From Bin87 sp965204395 (lineage in GTDB: Bacteria > Chloroflexota > Dehalococcoidia > Lucifugimonadales > UBA3495), in assembly GCA_965204395.1 (NCBI GenBank), contig OZ241987.1:930001-994000 (forward strand): 64,000 bases of DNA, in the 5' to 3' direction. A program made the translations under genes and the position numbers. Below are positions 32,365-42,150 of the stretch, in pieces. How positions within the stretch are numbered: the stretch's first letter is position 1; every line of letters starts with the position of its first letter. Under the pieces are notes generated by a model. The model saw nothing but the letters and a program-made list of their open reading frames with translations, was not told the DNA's origin and did not search any database.

Positions 32365-34179
32365 ATGAGCGTCCTCATTCGCATAATCGTCATGGCCGCC
32401 CGCTACCCGGCGCGGTTGACCCTTGCGTACGTTTCCGCGCTGGCTGCCATTGGCTTCTCCCTCGCGCTGCCCTGGCTTTTCGGCAACGCCATCGACTTAA
32501 TGGTCGTCCAGGATCCGGAGACCGGCAGGTTCCTGCGTGCCGATTTCACGGTGGCCGCCCTGGTCTTCTTCGGCGTGGGCATCCTCGCGGTCAGCTTAAG
32601 CCGCGGCTTCTGCGACTTCGCACGGACCTACACCACCGAGTCGCTTTCGCAAAAAGTCTCCTTCGACTGTCGCAACCTCCTCTACGACAAGCTGCAAAAC
32701 GTCAGCTTCGCGTTCCACGACAAGGAACATACCGGCGACCTGATGTCCCGCGCCACCGCCGATGTCGAAGCGATGCGCCGGTTCGTCAACATGGGCATGA
32801 TCCGGTCCCTCGACGTGGTGGTCCGGATCGTCGCCATCCCGTTCATCCTGATCTTCCTGAACTGGGAACTCGCGTTGGTCAGCATGATCTTCGTGCCCGC
32901 CATCGTCGTCCGCTCGTCCATCGTCATGCGGGCCCTGCGCCGCAAGTGGCTCCACGTACAGGAGGTCATGGGCGAGTCGGTCACGGTCCTACAGGAAAAC
33001 TTGGCCGGCATGCACGTGGTCAAGGCCTTCGCTTCCGAAAACTTCGAAAGGCGCAAATACAACCGCAAGGCCGAGGAACTCAGGGTCGAATACTACGACG
33101 CCGAGCGCATGCAGGGCACCAACAGCGCCTGGATGACCCTGTACTTCACCTTCGCCCTTGGTGTCGTTCTCTGGTACGGCGGCTGGCAGGTGGTTGACGG
33201 CAACCTGACGCCGGGCGATCTCGCCAAGTTCTTCCTGTACCTGAACCAGCTCACCTTCCCCATCCGCGCGTCCGCGCAGATCATCAACACCTACTCCCGC
33301 GCCATGTCCTCGGGCCAGCGCTTGTTCAACGTGCTGGACACCCGCTCCCCGGTGTCGGAGCGTCCCGATGCCGTTGAAATGGGCCGCCCGGACGGACACG
33401 TCCAGTTCCAGAAGGTCGGGTTCGCCTACGAAGATCGCTCTCCCGCCCTGCGAGAAGTGGACTTGGACGCCAAGCCCGGTCAGGTAACCGCCATCCTCGG
33501 CGCCCCCGGTAGCGGGAAAACCACCGTCGTCAACCTTCTCCCCCGGTTCTATGACGTTACCGACGGACAGATCACCATCGACGGCAAGGACATCCGCGAA
33601 TTCACCCTGCAATCCCTGCGCCACAACGTCGGCATCGTCCACCAGGACGTCTACCTCTTCAGCGCCAACATCAGGGATAACATCGGCTACGGCGTCAAGG
33701 GCGCCACCCACGATGACATCGAACGTGCCGCCAAGATCGCCCAGTTGCACGACCAGATCATGGCTCTCCCCCACGGCTACGACACCTGGGTCGGAGAGCG
33801 CGGTACTACACTCTCCGGCGGTCAGCGCCAGCGCCTGTCCATCGCTCGCACCATCCTCATCGATCCGCCGGTGCTGATCCTCGACGACTCCACGTCCAGC
33901 GTCGACGTGGAGACCGAGCGGCAGATACACCGCGCCATGGTGGAGGTAATGAAGGGTCGAACTACCTTCGTAATCGCCCACCGGCTCAGCACCGTCCGCG
34001 AGGCCGACCAGATTCTTGTCCTGGACAAGGGCAACATCGTCGAGCGCGGCAATCACGAGGAACTGATTCGTTCCGGCGGCATTTACCAGAGCATCTACGA
34101 ATTGCAGTTGCGTCCTCAGGAAGAAGTCCTGTTGGAAGCCGCTGTACCGGCCATGGCCGACGGGAGGGCTGCCCTATGA
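32365..34179 (+). CDS. ABC exporter half-transporter with degenerate catalytic residue
   Basis: A 604-residue protein with an N-terminal six-helix exporter domain (about 1-310) and a C-terminal ATPase domain. Walker A GAPGSGKTT lies near residue 379 and the Q-loop in VGIVHQDVYLF. The signature LSGGQRQ lies near 482. Walker B is VLILDDS, with Asp where the catalytic Glu should be. The H-loop is VIAHRLST. The ATP site formed with its own Walker motifs is therefore probably non-hydrolytic. It overlaps the next gene by 4 bases (ATGA), and the two should form one heterodimeric exporter. The substrate (lipid, drug or peptide) is unknown. Confidence 0.93.
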   Translation: MSVLIRIIVMAARYPARLTLAYVSALAAIGFSLALPWLFGNAIDLMVVQDPETGRFLRADFTVAALVFFGVGILAVSLSRGFCDFARTYTTESLSQKVSFDCRNLLYDKLQNVSFAFHDKEHTGDLMSRATADVEAMRRFVNMGMIRSLDVVVRIVAIPFILIFLNWELALVSMIFVPAIVVRSSIVMRALRRKWLHVQEVMGESVTVLQENLAGMHVVKAFASENFERRKYNRKAEELRVEYYDAERMQGTNSAWMTLYFTFALGVVLWYGGWQVVDGNLTPGDLAKFFLYLNQLTFPIRASAQIINTYSRAMSSGQRLFNVLDTRSPVSERPDAVEMGRPDGHVQFQKVGFAYEDRSPALREVDLDAKPGQVTAILGAPGSGKTTVVNLLPRFYDVTDGQITIDGKDIREFTLQSLRHNVGIVHQDVYLFSANIRDNIGYGVKGATHDDIERAAKIAQLHDQIMALPHGYDTWVGERGTTLSGGQRQRLSIARTILIDPPVLILDDSTSSVDVETERQIHRAMVEVMKGRTTFVIAHRLSTVREADQILVLDKGNIVERGNHEELIRSGGIYQSIYELQLRPQEEVLLEAAVPAMADGRAAL

Positions 34180-36104
34180 TGCGCGGTGGCGGAGGCATGG
34201 GCGGCGGCATGATGCGGGGGATGCGCGGCACCTCCGCAGACAGCATGTTCGCTCCTACCAACGATAACCTCACCGATGAGGATGTGGTTGGTCGCGTGTA
34301 TGACAACCGCGTCGTAATGCGGTTCATGTCTTTTATCAAGCCCTACAAGGGCTATGCTCTGATCGCCCTGGCGTCCCTTTTGCTGTACGCGGCGGTCAAC
34401 GCTGGCATCCCGCTCCTCATCAAGTACGGAATCGACTGGGCCATCGCCGAAGGTAGCGTCAACCGCGTCCACGTCATCGGCGCGGCCTTCATGGTCATCA
34501 CCGTTATCCACTTCCTGTCCAACCGATTGCAGTTCATATTCATCGCCCGCACCGGCCAGCACGTGCTCTACGACCTCCGTTCGGGCATGTTCAGCCACCT
34601 GCAGAACCAGTCCAACGCGTTCTACCACCGAACTCCCATCGGACGCGTCATGTCCCGCATGCAGTCCGATATCCTGCAACTCCAGGAAACTTTCGAACTG
34701 CTGGCCTTGGCCCTGGCGGAATTGGTCACGGTGGGCGCGATCATCGCCCTGATGCTCATCGTCAACTGGAAGTTGGCTCTGGTCTGCATGTTCGTTGTCC
34801 CTGTCCTCACGGTCATCATGATGTACTGGCAGCGGTTCGCTCGCCATTCCTTCATGCGCATCCGCCGCGCCATCGCCATGGTCAACGGCGAATACAACCA
34901 GAACATCACCGGCGTCCGCGTCGTCCAGAGCCTGAACCGCCAGGACGAGAACATGGCCCACTTCCGTACTCTCAACCAGGAGTACCTGGACGCCAACCTC
35001 GAGGCCGCCCGCTATTCCGGAATGCTGCAACCGATGGTGGAATTGCTCATCGGTCTCGGCATCGGCATTGGCGTGGTCCTGTTCGGCGGTTACCTGCTCA
35101 GCCTCGACGCGCTCGAGGTCGGGACCCTGGTAGCCTTCGCCTTCTGGATCCAGCGCTTCTTCGAGCCCATCCGCCAGCTCACCATGCAGTACAGCCAGTT
35201 GCAGCGGGCCATGGCCGCCGGCGTGAGAATTTTCGAAGTCCTCGACTTGGACCCCGACATCAACGACAAGCCCGACGCCGTGGAACTTCCTGAGATCAAG
35301 GGCGAAATCCGCTATAACGACGTGAATTTCCATTATGTCCCCGGCGTTGAGGTGCTCAGGAGTGTCAACGTACACATCAACGCCGGCGAAAACGTGGCCC
35401 TCGTAGGTTCCACCGGCGCCGGCAAGAGCACCTTCGTCAACCTGCTCCACCGTTCCGCCGACGTCACCGGCGGCTCGATCTCGGTGGACGGCTACGACAT
35501 ACGGGATGTCAAACGTGAGTCTTTGGTGCATCAGATGAGCATGGTTCTCCAGGAACCTTACCTCTTCTCCGGCACCGTCAAGGAAAACATCAGGTACCAG
35601 AACGACGATCTCACCGACGACGAAATCGTAGAAGCCGCCCAGGCCGTGGGAGCCCACGACTTCATCATGGAAATGGACGGCGGCTACGATTCCGAGTTGG
35701 CTGAGCGCGGAATCAACCTGAGCATCGGCCAGCGCCAGCTCATCAGCTTCGCTCGCGCCATCGCCGGCAACCCCCGGATCCTGGTCCTGGACGAAGCCAC
35801 CGCCAACATCGACACCCACACGGAGTTGCTCATCCAGCAGGCTCTGAGTCGCATCCTGAAAGATCGCACATCCATCGTCATTGCCCACCGCCTCTCCACC
35901 ATCCGCAACGCCGACAAGATCGTCGTACTGGATCGTGGCCGAGTTGCCGAGGTGGGCAACCATGATCAACTCTTGGAAGCTGGTGGCGTCTATGCCCAGC
36001 TCTACGCCATCAACTACGGTCTGTCCGGCCCCAGCGTGGACGTTGCGCCCGTGGGCGGCGAGGTAATCGGAGCCGACGGCCTCTCTCCGGCCGCCGCCGA
36101 CTAA
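34176..36104 (+). CDS. ABC exporter half-transporter with variant signature motif
   Basis: A 642-residue protein with a Gly/Met-rich N-terminal stretch (about 1-25), six membrane helices and an ATPase domain. Walker A is GSTGAGKST near residue 411. Walker B is LVLDEA, with the catalytic Glu intact. The ABC signature is LSIGQRQ instead of LSGGQ. The first subunit has Asp at the catalytic Glu, and in ABC dimers that Walker site faces this subunit's signature motif. Both changes therefore fall in the same composite ATP site, as in TM287/288-type exporters. The other site is canonical. Confidence 0.93.
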   Translation: MMRGGGGMGGGMMRGMRGTSADSMFAPTNDNLTDEDVVGRVYDNRVVMRFMSFIKPYKGYALIALASLLLYAAVNAGIPLLIKYGIDWAIAEGSVNRVHVIGAAFMVITVIHFLSNRLQFIFIARTGQHVLYDLRSGMFSHLQNQSNAFYHRTPIGRVMSRMQSDILQLQETFELLALALAELVTVGAIIALMLIVNWKLALVCMFVVPVLTVIMMYWQRFARHSFMRIRRAIAMVNGEYNQNITGVRVVQSLNRQDENMAHFRTLNQEYLDANLEAARYSGMLQPMVELLIGLGIGIGVVLFGGYLLSLDALEVGTLVAFAFWIQRFFEPIRQLTMQYSQLQRAMAAGVRIFEVLDLDPDINDKPDAVELPEIKGEIRYNDVNFHYVPGVEVLRSVNVHINAGENVALVGSTGAGKSTFVNLLHRSADVTGGSISVDGYDIRDVKRESLVHQMSMVLQEPYLFSGTVKENIRYQNDDLTDDEIVEAAQAVGAHDFIMEMDGGYDSELAERGINLSIGQRQLISFARAIAGNPRILVLDEATANIDTHTELLIQQALSRILKDRTSIVIAHRLSTIRNADKIVVLDRGRVAEVGNHDQLLEAGGVYAQLYAINYGLSGPSVDVAPVGGEVIGADGLSPAAAD

Positions 36105-36988
36105 CCGGTCTCAGCCAGGAACCCCCGGATCACCGAGGCCAGTTCTCCCGGCTTGTCATATCCAATGTCATGGATCGTCTCGGGGATCCAATGGATCCGA
36201 CCGTTGGGCAACGCCTTTTCCGCAGCCGCAACCGCTATCTCCCGTTGGCGGGAAAACGACGATGCCGCCCTCTCCGGTCTGGGCCCCGCTGCTACCACTA
36301 GCACCGGCACGCTGACCCTCGGCAACACCACCGACGGCGGTTCGCCCCACATGGTTTCCAAGACTTGAGCATGGTTTTCCGGGCGCAGTATGTCTCGCAT
36401 CTGCCCGTCCGTGCCCTCGTACACCATCGTCAACGCGATTTCCGCCAGGTCGTCGCCCCAGCAGAACGATAGGTTCGCGCGTAACTGCGCCAGGTATTCG
36501 GCCCGAGTTCCGGCCACCAGCCGGGGAGCCAGGCGCTGCTTGAACGCCTCCCACGTCGGCTCGGGCAGCAGCGTGCCGTCCTGGAACCCTCCGTCGATCA
36601 TCACCAGCCTGCTCACCCGGTCCGGGAACCGCATCGCCAGGTTGCTCGACACGTGCCCGCCCCACGAGTGGCCCAGCACCACCGCCCGCTCGATCCCGAA
36701 GTGGTCCAACAATCGCACCGCATCCTCAGATAAGGTTTGCCAGTCGTACCCCGACGCCGCTTGTGTGGTCGCGCCATGTCCCCGTTGGTCCGGAGCGATA
36801 ATCCGGTAATCTGCGTACAGGTAAGGAGCCAGCCTCCGGTACCAGTGCCCGGACGACGCCAACCCATGCAAAGCCAGCATAGGCGCCCCGTCACCACCCC
36901 AATCCAGGCAGTGAACGTCCAGCTCACCCAGCGCAATCGTGTTGGCGGCGGGTTGTCGGTCTCCAGGGTTGTGAGTTTGATCTGACAT
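36101..36988 (-). CDS. Alpha/beta hydrolase
   Basis: A 295-residue alpha/beta hydrolase fold protein: PMLALHGLASSGHWYRRLAP carries the HG oxyanion segment, RIIAPDQRGHGATTQ follows, and the nucleophile elbow is VVLGHSWGGH with Ser. The acid likely lies in VPVLVVAAG and the catalytic His near IPETIHDIGYDKP. Esterase, lactonase and C-C hydrolase activities are possible. The start at 36988 is chosen over 37057 because the fold starts shortly after it. It is convergent with the ABC pair, overlapping it by 4 bases. Confidence 0.88.
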   Translation of the reverse strand: MSDQTHNPGDRQPAANTIALGELDVHCLDWGGDGAPMLALHGLASSGHWYRRLAPYLYADYRIIAPDQRGHGATTQAASGYDWQTLSEDAVRLLDHFGIERAVVLGHSWGGHVSSNLAMRFPDRVSRLVMIDGGFQDGTLLPEPTWEAFKQRLAPRLVAGTRAEYLAQLRANLSFCWGDDLAEIALTMVYEGTDGQMRDILRPENHAQVLETMWGEPPSVVLPRVSVPVLVVAAGPRPERAASSFSRQREIAVAAAEKALPNGRIHWIPETIHDIGYDKPGELASVIRGFLAETG

Positions 36989-37068
36989 GCGCTTTGGCTC
37001 TCTTGGGCAATGGGATTCCGGGGGATTATACTCCTGACACCGGGTGCCAATGTGCATGCCGGGTTATA

Positions 37069-37077
37069 TGCTAGAAT
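37069..37077 (+). promoter_or_regulatory. Extended -10 promoter of the pgi-gnd-zwf operon
   Basis: TGCTAGAAT lies 38 bases before the ATG of pgi. No clear -35 is seen. Confidence 0.55.
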
Positions 37078-37115
37078 CGGCTTATACAGGATGCCCGGAT
37101 GGCGAGGAGGTTGCC

Positions 37116-38774
37116 ATGACGACCGACCGTTATCACCTCGGCGATTACGCCCCGGCAGTGGCCCGGATGGCGTCCCGGTTAGACGCCGATAACGTTACCG
37201 CACGGCTCAAAGCCCGCGACCACACTTTGTGGAGCGATGACCCCACCGAGATTTCCGATCGCTTGGCGTGGTTGACCCTGCCCACCGACATTCGATCAAG
37301 GGTCAATGAACTCCGCCAATTTGCCGATACCGCTCACAACCAGGGTTTTCGGCAGATTGTGTTGCTGGGCATGGGCGGCAGCAGCCTCGGCCCCGAGGTA
37401 ATTCGGCAGGTTGTCGGCGCCTCTTCCGGCGACCTCCGCGCAGATATGTTCACACTGGACAGCACCGTTCCGGCGTGGGTCGCCACCACCACCTCGGACG
37501 TCGACCCGGCCCACACCCTGTTCGCGGTTTCATCCAAATCCGGCACGACCACGGAACCTTTGGCTTTCTACGCCCATTTTCGCCACCTCGTCGAGTCCAA
37601 GGTCGGGCAAGAAAATGCCGGCAGCAACTTCATCGCTGTAACCGATCCCGGCACACCCCTCGAAACCCTGGCGCGTGAAGCCGGATTCAGGCGCGCGTTC
37701 ATCAACGACCCGGACATCGGTGGTCGCTATTCGGTCCTGTCATATTTCGGGCTCGTGCCGGCCGCCCTGATGGGTATCGACCTCCCGCGTCTCTTGGACC
37801 CAGCCGAACGCATGCAGCGGGCCTGCGCCATCGACGGCCCGGTCGCCGACAACCCGGGCGCATGGCTCGGCACGATCATCGGAGCCCTTGCCAGGCAGGG
37901 ACGCGACAAGCTGACCTTGGTGGCATCCCCGCGCATCAAGGGTTTCGGCCTGTGGGTCGAGCAATTGCTCGCCGAAAGCACCGGCAAGAGCGGCACCGGC
38001 ATCATCCCGGTCGCCGCCGAACCTCTGGAATCCCCGGAACACTACGGCGCCGACCGGTTCTTCGTCCAGTTGCGCCTCGCTGACGACGATTCCGGAGAAG
38101 CCGTTGCCGCCGACCGCATGCTTGAAGAGTTCAAAATCGCCGGCCATCCGGTCGCCCGGTTGGAAATGTCCGACGCCTACGATCTGGCCGCCGAGTTCTA
38201 CCGTTGGGAATACGCCACCGCCGTTGCCGGCCACATCCTGAGAATCCACCCCTTCGACCAACCCGACGTCCAGGGCGCAAAAGATCGCACCGTCAGCGTT
38301 CTCGATCGCTACCAGGGCGAGGGACAATTGCCCAAGTTGCATACCGACGATCCGGCAACCCTGACCGACTTGCTGGATAAGTCCAACGCTGGCGATTACC
38401 TGGCAGTCATGGCGTACGTCCACGACTCACCCGGTATCGCCAACGCCATCCACGAACTGCGCCGCCGAGTGATGAAGCAATACGGGATCGCAACCACCGC
38501 CGGCTACGGGCCTCGGTTCCTGCACTCCACTGGCCAATTGCACAAGGGCGGTCCCAATTCCGGGATTTTCCTGCAACTGACCCAGCAGCATCACGATGAT
38601 GTCCCGATCCCCAACTGGCCGTTTAGTTTCGGCGTGCTGGCCGACGCCCAGGCGTCGGGCGACTTGCAGGCGTTGCGGGAGCTCGGCCGCCGCACCGTGT
38701 CCATCCGGCTGGAAGGCGACCCCGCCGTCGCCATCGACCGTATCACCGAAACCCTAATAAAGCGGGAGGAATAA
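37116..38774 (+). CDS. pgi: Glucose-6-phosphate isomerase
   Basis: A 552-residue isomerase interconverting glucose-6-phosphate and fructose-6-phosphate. It has the two SIS-type subdomains: IVLLGMGGSSLGPEV and LFAVSSKSGTTTEPLAFY are the sugar-phosphate loops. FRRAFINDPDIGGRYSVLS resembles the PGI signature region. It resembles the C-terminal half of the transaldolase/PGI fusions seen in other Chloroflexota and cyanobacteria, here without the transaldolase domain. The ATG at 37116 has a perfect GAGGAGG upstream; the in-frame extension to 37044 is not needed. It is the first gene of the operon. Confidence 0.9.
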   Translation: MTTDRYHLGDYAPAVARMASRLDADNVTARLKARDHTLWSDDPTEISDRLAWLTLPTDIRSRVNELRQFADTAHNQGFRQIVLLGMGGSSLGPEVIRQVVGASSGDLRADMFTLDSTVPAWVATTTSDVDPAHTLFAVSSKSGTTTEPLAFYAHFRHLVESKVGQENAGSNFIAVTDPGTPLETLAREAGFRRAFINDPDIGGRYSVLSYFGLVPAALMGIDLPRLLDPAERMQRACAIDGPVADNPGAWLGTIIGALARQGRDKLTLVASPRIKGFGLWVEQLLAESTGKSGTGIIPVAAEPLESPEHYGADRFFVQLRLADDDSGEAVAADRMLEEFKIAGHPVARLEMSDAYDLAAEFYRWEYATAVAGHILRIHPFDQPDVQGAKDRTVSVLDRYQGEGQLPKLHTDDPATLTDLLDKSNAGDYLAVMAYVHDSPGIANAIHELRRRVMKQYGIATTAGYGPRFLHSTGQLHKGGPNSGIFLQLTQQHHDDVPIPNWPFSFGVLADAQASGDLQALRELGRRTVSIRLEGDPAVAIDRITETLIKREE

Positions 38775-38775
38775 C

Positions 38776-39693
38776 TTGGAACTGGGAATGATCGGCTTGG
38801 GTCGCATGGGCGCCAACATGACCCAGCGACTGCTCAACGGCGGCCACACGGTCGTCGTTTTTGACCAGAACTCTGAGGCTGTCGCCGCCGGCGCGTCCGG
38901 CGGAGCGGTTGCCGCTCAATCAACCGCGGATTTGGTTTCCAGGCTAGCCGCGCCCCGCGCTGTATGGGTGATGCTCCCGGCCGGCGCCGTCACCGATGCG
39001 GTCATCGACGAACTCGGTGGATTGCTGGATGCCGGCGACGCGGTGATTGACGGTGGAAACGCCAACTATAGGGACACGCTCCGTCGCGGCGAGAAACTAT
39101 CCGAACTCGGCATTCATCTGGTCGACGCCGGTACCAGCGGCGGCGTTTGGGGCCTGGTCCACGGTTATTCCCTGATGGTCGGCGGCGACAAGGATACCTA
39201 CGCCCGCCTGGAACCCATCTTCCAGACCTTGGCCCCCGGGGAAGACAAAGGCTACAGCCACGTAGGCCCCACCGGCGCCGGCCATTTCACTAAGATGGTG
39301 CACAACGGCGTCGAATACGCTTTGATGCAAGCCTATGCCGAGGGCTTTGAACTCCTCCAAGCCAAGCAGAACGAATTCGATCTCGACCTCACCGCCATCG
39401 CCAAAACGTGGCAACACGGCAGCGTGGTTCGCTCCTGGCTCCTCGACCTCGCCGTGTTGGCGTTGGAAGCCGACCCCGGCCTCGACAGCCTCTCCGCCTA
39501 CGTCGACGATTCCGGCGAAGGCCGCTGGACGGTCAACGAGTCCGTGGACCTCGCCGTCCCCACGCCAACCATCACCGCCGCGCTTTACCAGCGTTTCCGT
39601 TCGCGCCAGGAAGAGCCATTCGGGTCGCGTTTGCTCGCCGCCCTCCGCAACCAGTTCGGCGGACACGCCGTGCGCGAGGCCAATTCGCCATGA
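38776..39693 (+). CDS. gnd: 6-phosphogluconate dehydrogenase, decarboxylating (YqeC/GntZ-like short form)
   Basis: A 305-residue protein with a TTG start just after GGGAGGA at the end of pgi. The NAD(P) motif GLGRMGANM opens the sequence. VIDGGNANYRDTLRR and LVDAGTSGGVWGLVHGYSLM are substrate-binding signatures, and KMVHNGVEYALMQAYAEG carries the catalytic lysine. At about 300 residues this is the short, often NAD-preferring form rather than the 470-residue type. It converts 6-phosphogluconate to ribulose-5-phosphate. It overlaps zwf by 4 bases. Confidence 0.93.
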   Translation: MELGMIGLGRMGANMTQRLLNGGHTVVVFDQNSEAVAAGASGGAVAAQSTADLVSRLAAPRAVWVMLPAGAVTDAVIDELGGLLDAGDAVIDGGNANYRDTLRRGEKLSELGIHLVDAGTSGGVWGLVHGYSLMVGGDKDTYARLEPIFQTLAPGEDKGYSHVGPTGAGHFTKMVHNGVEYALMQAYAEGFELLQAKQNEFDLDLTAIAKTWQHGSVVRSWLLDLAVLALEADPGLDSLSAYVDDSGEGRWTVNESVDLAVPTPTITAALYQRFRSRQEEPFGSRLLAALRNQFGGHAVREANSP

Positions 39694-41189
39694 CCACCGT
39701 CGGGGCGAATCTCCTGACCAACGAAGGCGACGACGTAACGGCCCTGATCATCCTCGGCGCCAGCGGCAACCTGACCCAGCAAAAGTTAGGCCCCGCTCTC
39801 TACAACCTGTATCACAAGGGACGGTTGCCCAAACACGTGCACATCGTCGGCGTCGCCCGCAATGAGATGACCGACGAGCAGTTCCGCAACCAGTTGCGCG
39901 AAGGCTGCGGCAATCCCTCGGCCGCCCAATGGGACGAGTTCGCCCAGAAATTGACCTACGTTACCGCTGACGTGACCGACCCGGGCGCGTTGTCCGGCGC
40001 TGGCTCTCACATTGGCCACCTCCCTGCGGAGGGTGATGGGCCGCTCAACTGCCTGTTCTACCTGGCGCTGGCCCCCAATCTCTACGAACCCGCTATCGCC
40101 GCGCTGTCTGCCGCGGGCCTCACCGACGAGCGCGACGGTTGGCGACGCGTCGTGGTCGAAAAACCCTTCGGGTCCAACCTCCGCACCGCCCGGCAGTTGA
40201 ACTCCAACATTCACGGCGTGTTCCGGGAAGATCAGGTCTACCGCATTGACCATTACCTGGGCAAGGAGACCGTACAGAACCTGCTGGTATTCCGGTTCGC
40301 CAACGCCATCTTCGAACCCGTCTGGAACCGCAACTACATCGACCAGGTGCAGATCACCGTTACCGAGGACTTGATGGTCGGCGAACGCGGCGAATATTAC
40401 GACCGCGCCGGCGTGCTGCGCGACATGTTCCAGAACCACCTCCTCCAACTCCTCGCCCTCGTGGCCATGGATCCCCCGTACGCTTTTGAGGCCGACGCCC
40501 TGCGCAACGAGAAGGTCAAGGTGCTCAACTCCGTGCGCCGTATGTCCCTGCACGACCTGCACCGTAACCTGGTCATCGGCCAATACGACGGCTACCACGT
40601 CGAACCCGGCGTCGCTCCCGGTTCCCAAACGCCGACCTACGCGGCCCTGCGCCTTTTCATCGACAACTGGCGCTGGCAGGGCGTCCCGTTCTACCTCCGC
40701 TCCGGCAAAGGCCTCGCCCGCAAGAGTACCGAGATGGTGATCCAGTTCCACTCGCCGCCGCACATGCTGTTCCCCGTCCCGGATAGCGTGGCGATTCCCG
40801 GCAACACCCTATCCATCTGCGTTCAGCCCAACGAGGGCATGCGCCTGGAATTCCAGTCCAAGGTGCCCGACGCCGAATTGGATATGAAGGGCGTTTCCCT
40901 GGAGTTCCACTACGAGGAGGGTTTCGCCGGCATCGACATCCCCGACGCCTACGAACGCCTCCTCCTCGACGTTATGGAAGGCGACGCTGCCCTGTTCACC
41001 CGCAACGATGAGATCGAATTGGCCTGGAGCATCATCGACCCCATCATCGACAGCCTCGACATGCCCGGCGCCCCCGCGCCCTACCGCTACCTGCCCGGAA
41101 TGAGCGGCCCGCCCCACAGCGAGGAACTCCTCCTCAACGACGGCCGCCACTGGCTCCCCGGCTGCGCCGAAGTCGGCTACGTCGCCTAA
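39690..41189 (+). CDS. zwf: Glucose-6-phosphate 1-dehydrogenase
   Basis: A 499-residue enzyme for the first oxidative pentose-phosphate step. The coenzyme motif is LIILGASGNLTQQKLGPAL, the variant GASG...L typical of the family. VVVEKPFGSN and the catalytic RIDHYLGKETVQNLL are intact. The C-terminal half has the SGKGLARKSTEMVIQF segment. The ATG overlaps the gnd stop codon (ATGA). An upstream in-frame extension is a shadow of gnd. The three genes supply NADPH and pentoses; the lactonase (pgl) is not seen here. Confidence 0.96.
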   Translation: MTTVGANLLTNEGDDVTALIILGASGNLTQQKLGPALYNLYHKGRLPKHVHIVGVARNEMTDEQFRNQLREGCGNPSAAQWDEFAQKLTYVTADVTDPGALSGAGSHIGHLPAEGDGPLNCLFYLALAPNLYEPAIAALSAAGLTDERDGWRRVVVEKPFGSNLRTARQLNSNIHGVFREDQVYRIDHYLGKETVQNLLVFRFANAIFEPVWNRNYIDQVQITVTEDLMVGERGEYYDRAGVLRDMFQNHLLQLLALVAMDPPYAFEADALRNEKVKVLNSVRRMSLHDLHRNLVIGQYDGYHVEPGVAPGSQTPTYAALRLFIDNWRWQGVPFYLRSGKGLARKSTEMVIQFHSPPHMLFPVPDSVAIPGNTLSICVQPNEGMRLEFQSKVPDAELDMKGVSLEFHYEEGFAGIDIPDAYERLLLDVMEGDAALFTRNDEIELAWSIIDPIIDSLDMPGAPAPYRYLPGMSGPPHSEELLLNDGRHWLPGCAEVGYVA

Positions 41190-41311
41190 ACCCGCACCGG
41201 CCACCTGCCACCCCCGTATGGGCGAATGATCACTGGCCCCGGCGGCTGCCAAACCGCATACCCGCCCGCAACTTTCCGCCACCCGCCCCGGCCGCGCATC
41301 GCACGGAACGC

Positions 41312-41337
41312 GTAGGGGCGGGTTTGAAACCCGCCCC
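41312..41337. repeat. Palindromic repeat, family B
   Basis: GTAGGGGCGGGTTTGAAACC followed by CGCCCC. The outer arms are shared with copies at 47166, 47234, 47839, 48735 and 56252, while the inner arms vary in a base-paired way. A degraded relative lies at about 41216-41240. Confidence 0.85.
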
Positions 41338-41367
41338 ATTCATTCTCTGCACACCGTAGTTTGTGGA

Positions 41368-42150
41368 TTACCCGTTCGCAAAAATCTCATTCGCAATATC
41401 CATCGCCCCGCGCGCGAACGGAATCCCGGCGTACAGCGTCATGTGCCCGAACACCTCGATGATCTGGTCCTGAGTGAACCCTATGTTCAACGCGCCGCGG
41501 ATGTGGCTCCGCAGCGGCCCTTCACGCCCCAGCGCGGCCAGGCACGTCATGGTGCAAAGGCATCGGCTCGGTAGATCCAGACCCGGCCGCGTCCAGGTCG
41601 CGCCCCAGTAGTACTCGCCGGTGATCCGCCCCAGCTCCGCTTCCGCCTTCGTAGGAGGCGCGGGCCGGGCGGGCCCACTACCCATGTAGTTCCGGCGATA
41701 CTCGTCGCCCCGCTGGAACAGGCTGTCGGGGTCCTCGTTGGAGTCGTGGATTCGGGCCGGCGTGAAGTCAATCCCGCGCTCCTCAAACACCGATTTGCAT
41801 ATCGTCAGCGCCTGGATTCCACCGGGCGCGCCCGCATACCATGTGTCGTGAATGATCAACTCCACGACCTGTTCCGGCGTCAGTCCAATGTTCAGCGCGT
41901 TCCCCAGGTGCCGCCGCAACTGAACTTCCCGGTTCAGCACGATCAGCGACGACAGCGTGATCATTTCCCGCTGCGCCGGCGTCAACGCCTCCCTCGGCCA
42001 GATCGACCCGAACAGTCCCTCACCAAGTATTCGCTCCAAATCCGGCGCAATGTCCCACGCTCCCGGCGACGATCCTCCGGTGATTTGTCCGCCGCCGAAC
42101 ATCCGGCGCGTTTCCTGCCCACGTTCGTAACGGGCATCCAATTCGCTCAT
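41368..42150 (-). CDS. Carboxymuconolactone decarboxylase family protein (double domain)
   Basis: A 260-residue protein with two tandem CMD-like helical domains. The first contains LTPAQREMITLSSLIVLNRE and ELRRHLGNALNIGL-like sequence (read as VQLRRHLGNALNIGLTPEQV). The second contains SRCLCTMTCLAALGREGPLR and SHIRGALNIGFTQDQIIEVF. The Cys of the AhpD-type CxxC is not clearly paired, so decarboxylase or related chemistry is more likely than peroxidase. The start at 42150 has GGAGG 5 bases upstream; an ATG at 42162 overlaps that site. The substrate is unknown. Confidence 0.88.
   Translation of the reverse strand: MSELDARYERGQETRRMFGGGQITGGSSPGAWDIAPDLERILGEGLFGSIWPREALTPAQREMITLSSLIVLNREVQLRRHLGNALNIGLTPEQVVELIIHDTWYAGAPGGIQALTICKSVFEERGIDFTPARIHDSNEDPDSLFQRGDEYRRNYMGSGPARPAPPTKAEAELGRITGEYYWGATWTRPGLDLPSRCLCTMTCLAALGREGPLRSHIRGALNIGFTQDQIIEVFGHMTLYAGIPFARGAMDIANEIFANG

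Noticed and set aside
34116..35969. A 617-codon minus-strand ORF opposite the second ABC exporter gene
   Set aside because: Antisense shadow. Asp/Val/His-rich composition and no ribosome binding site.
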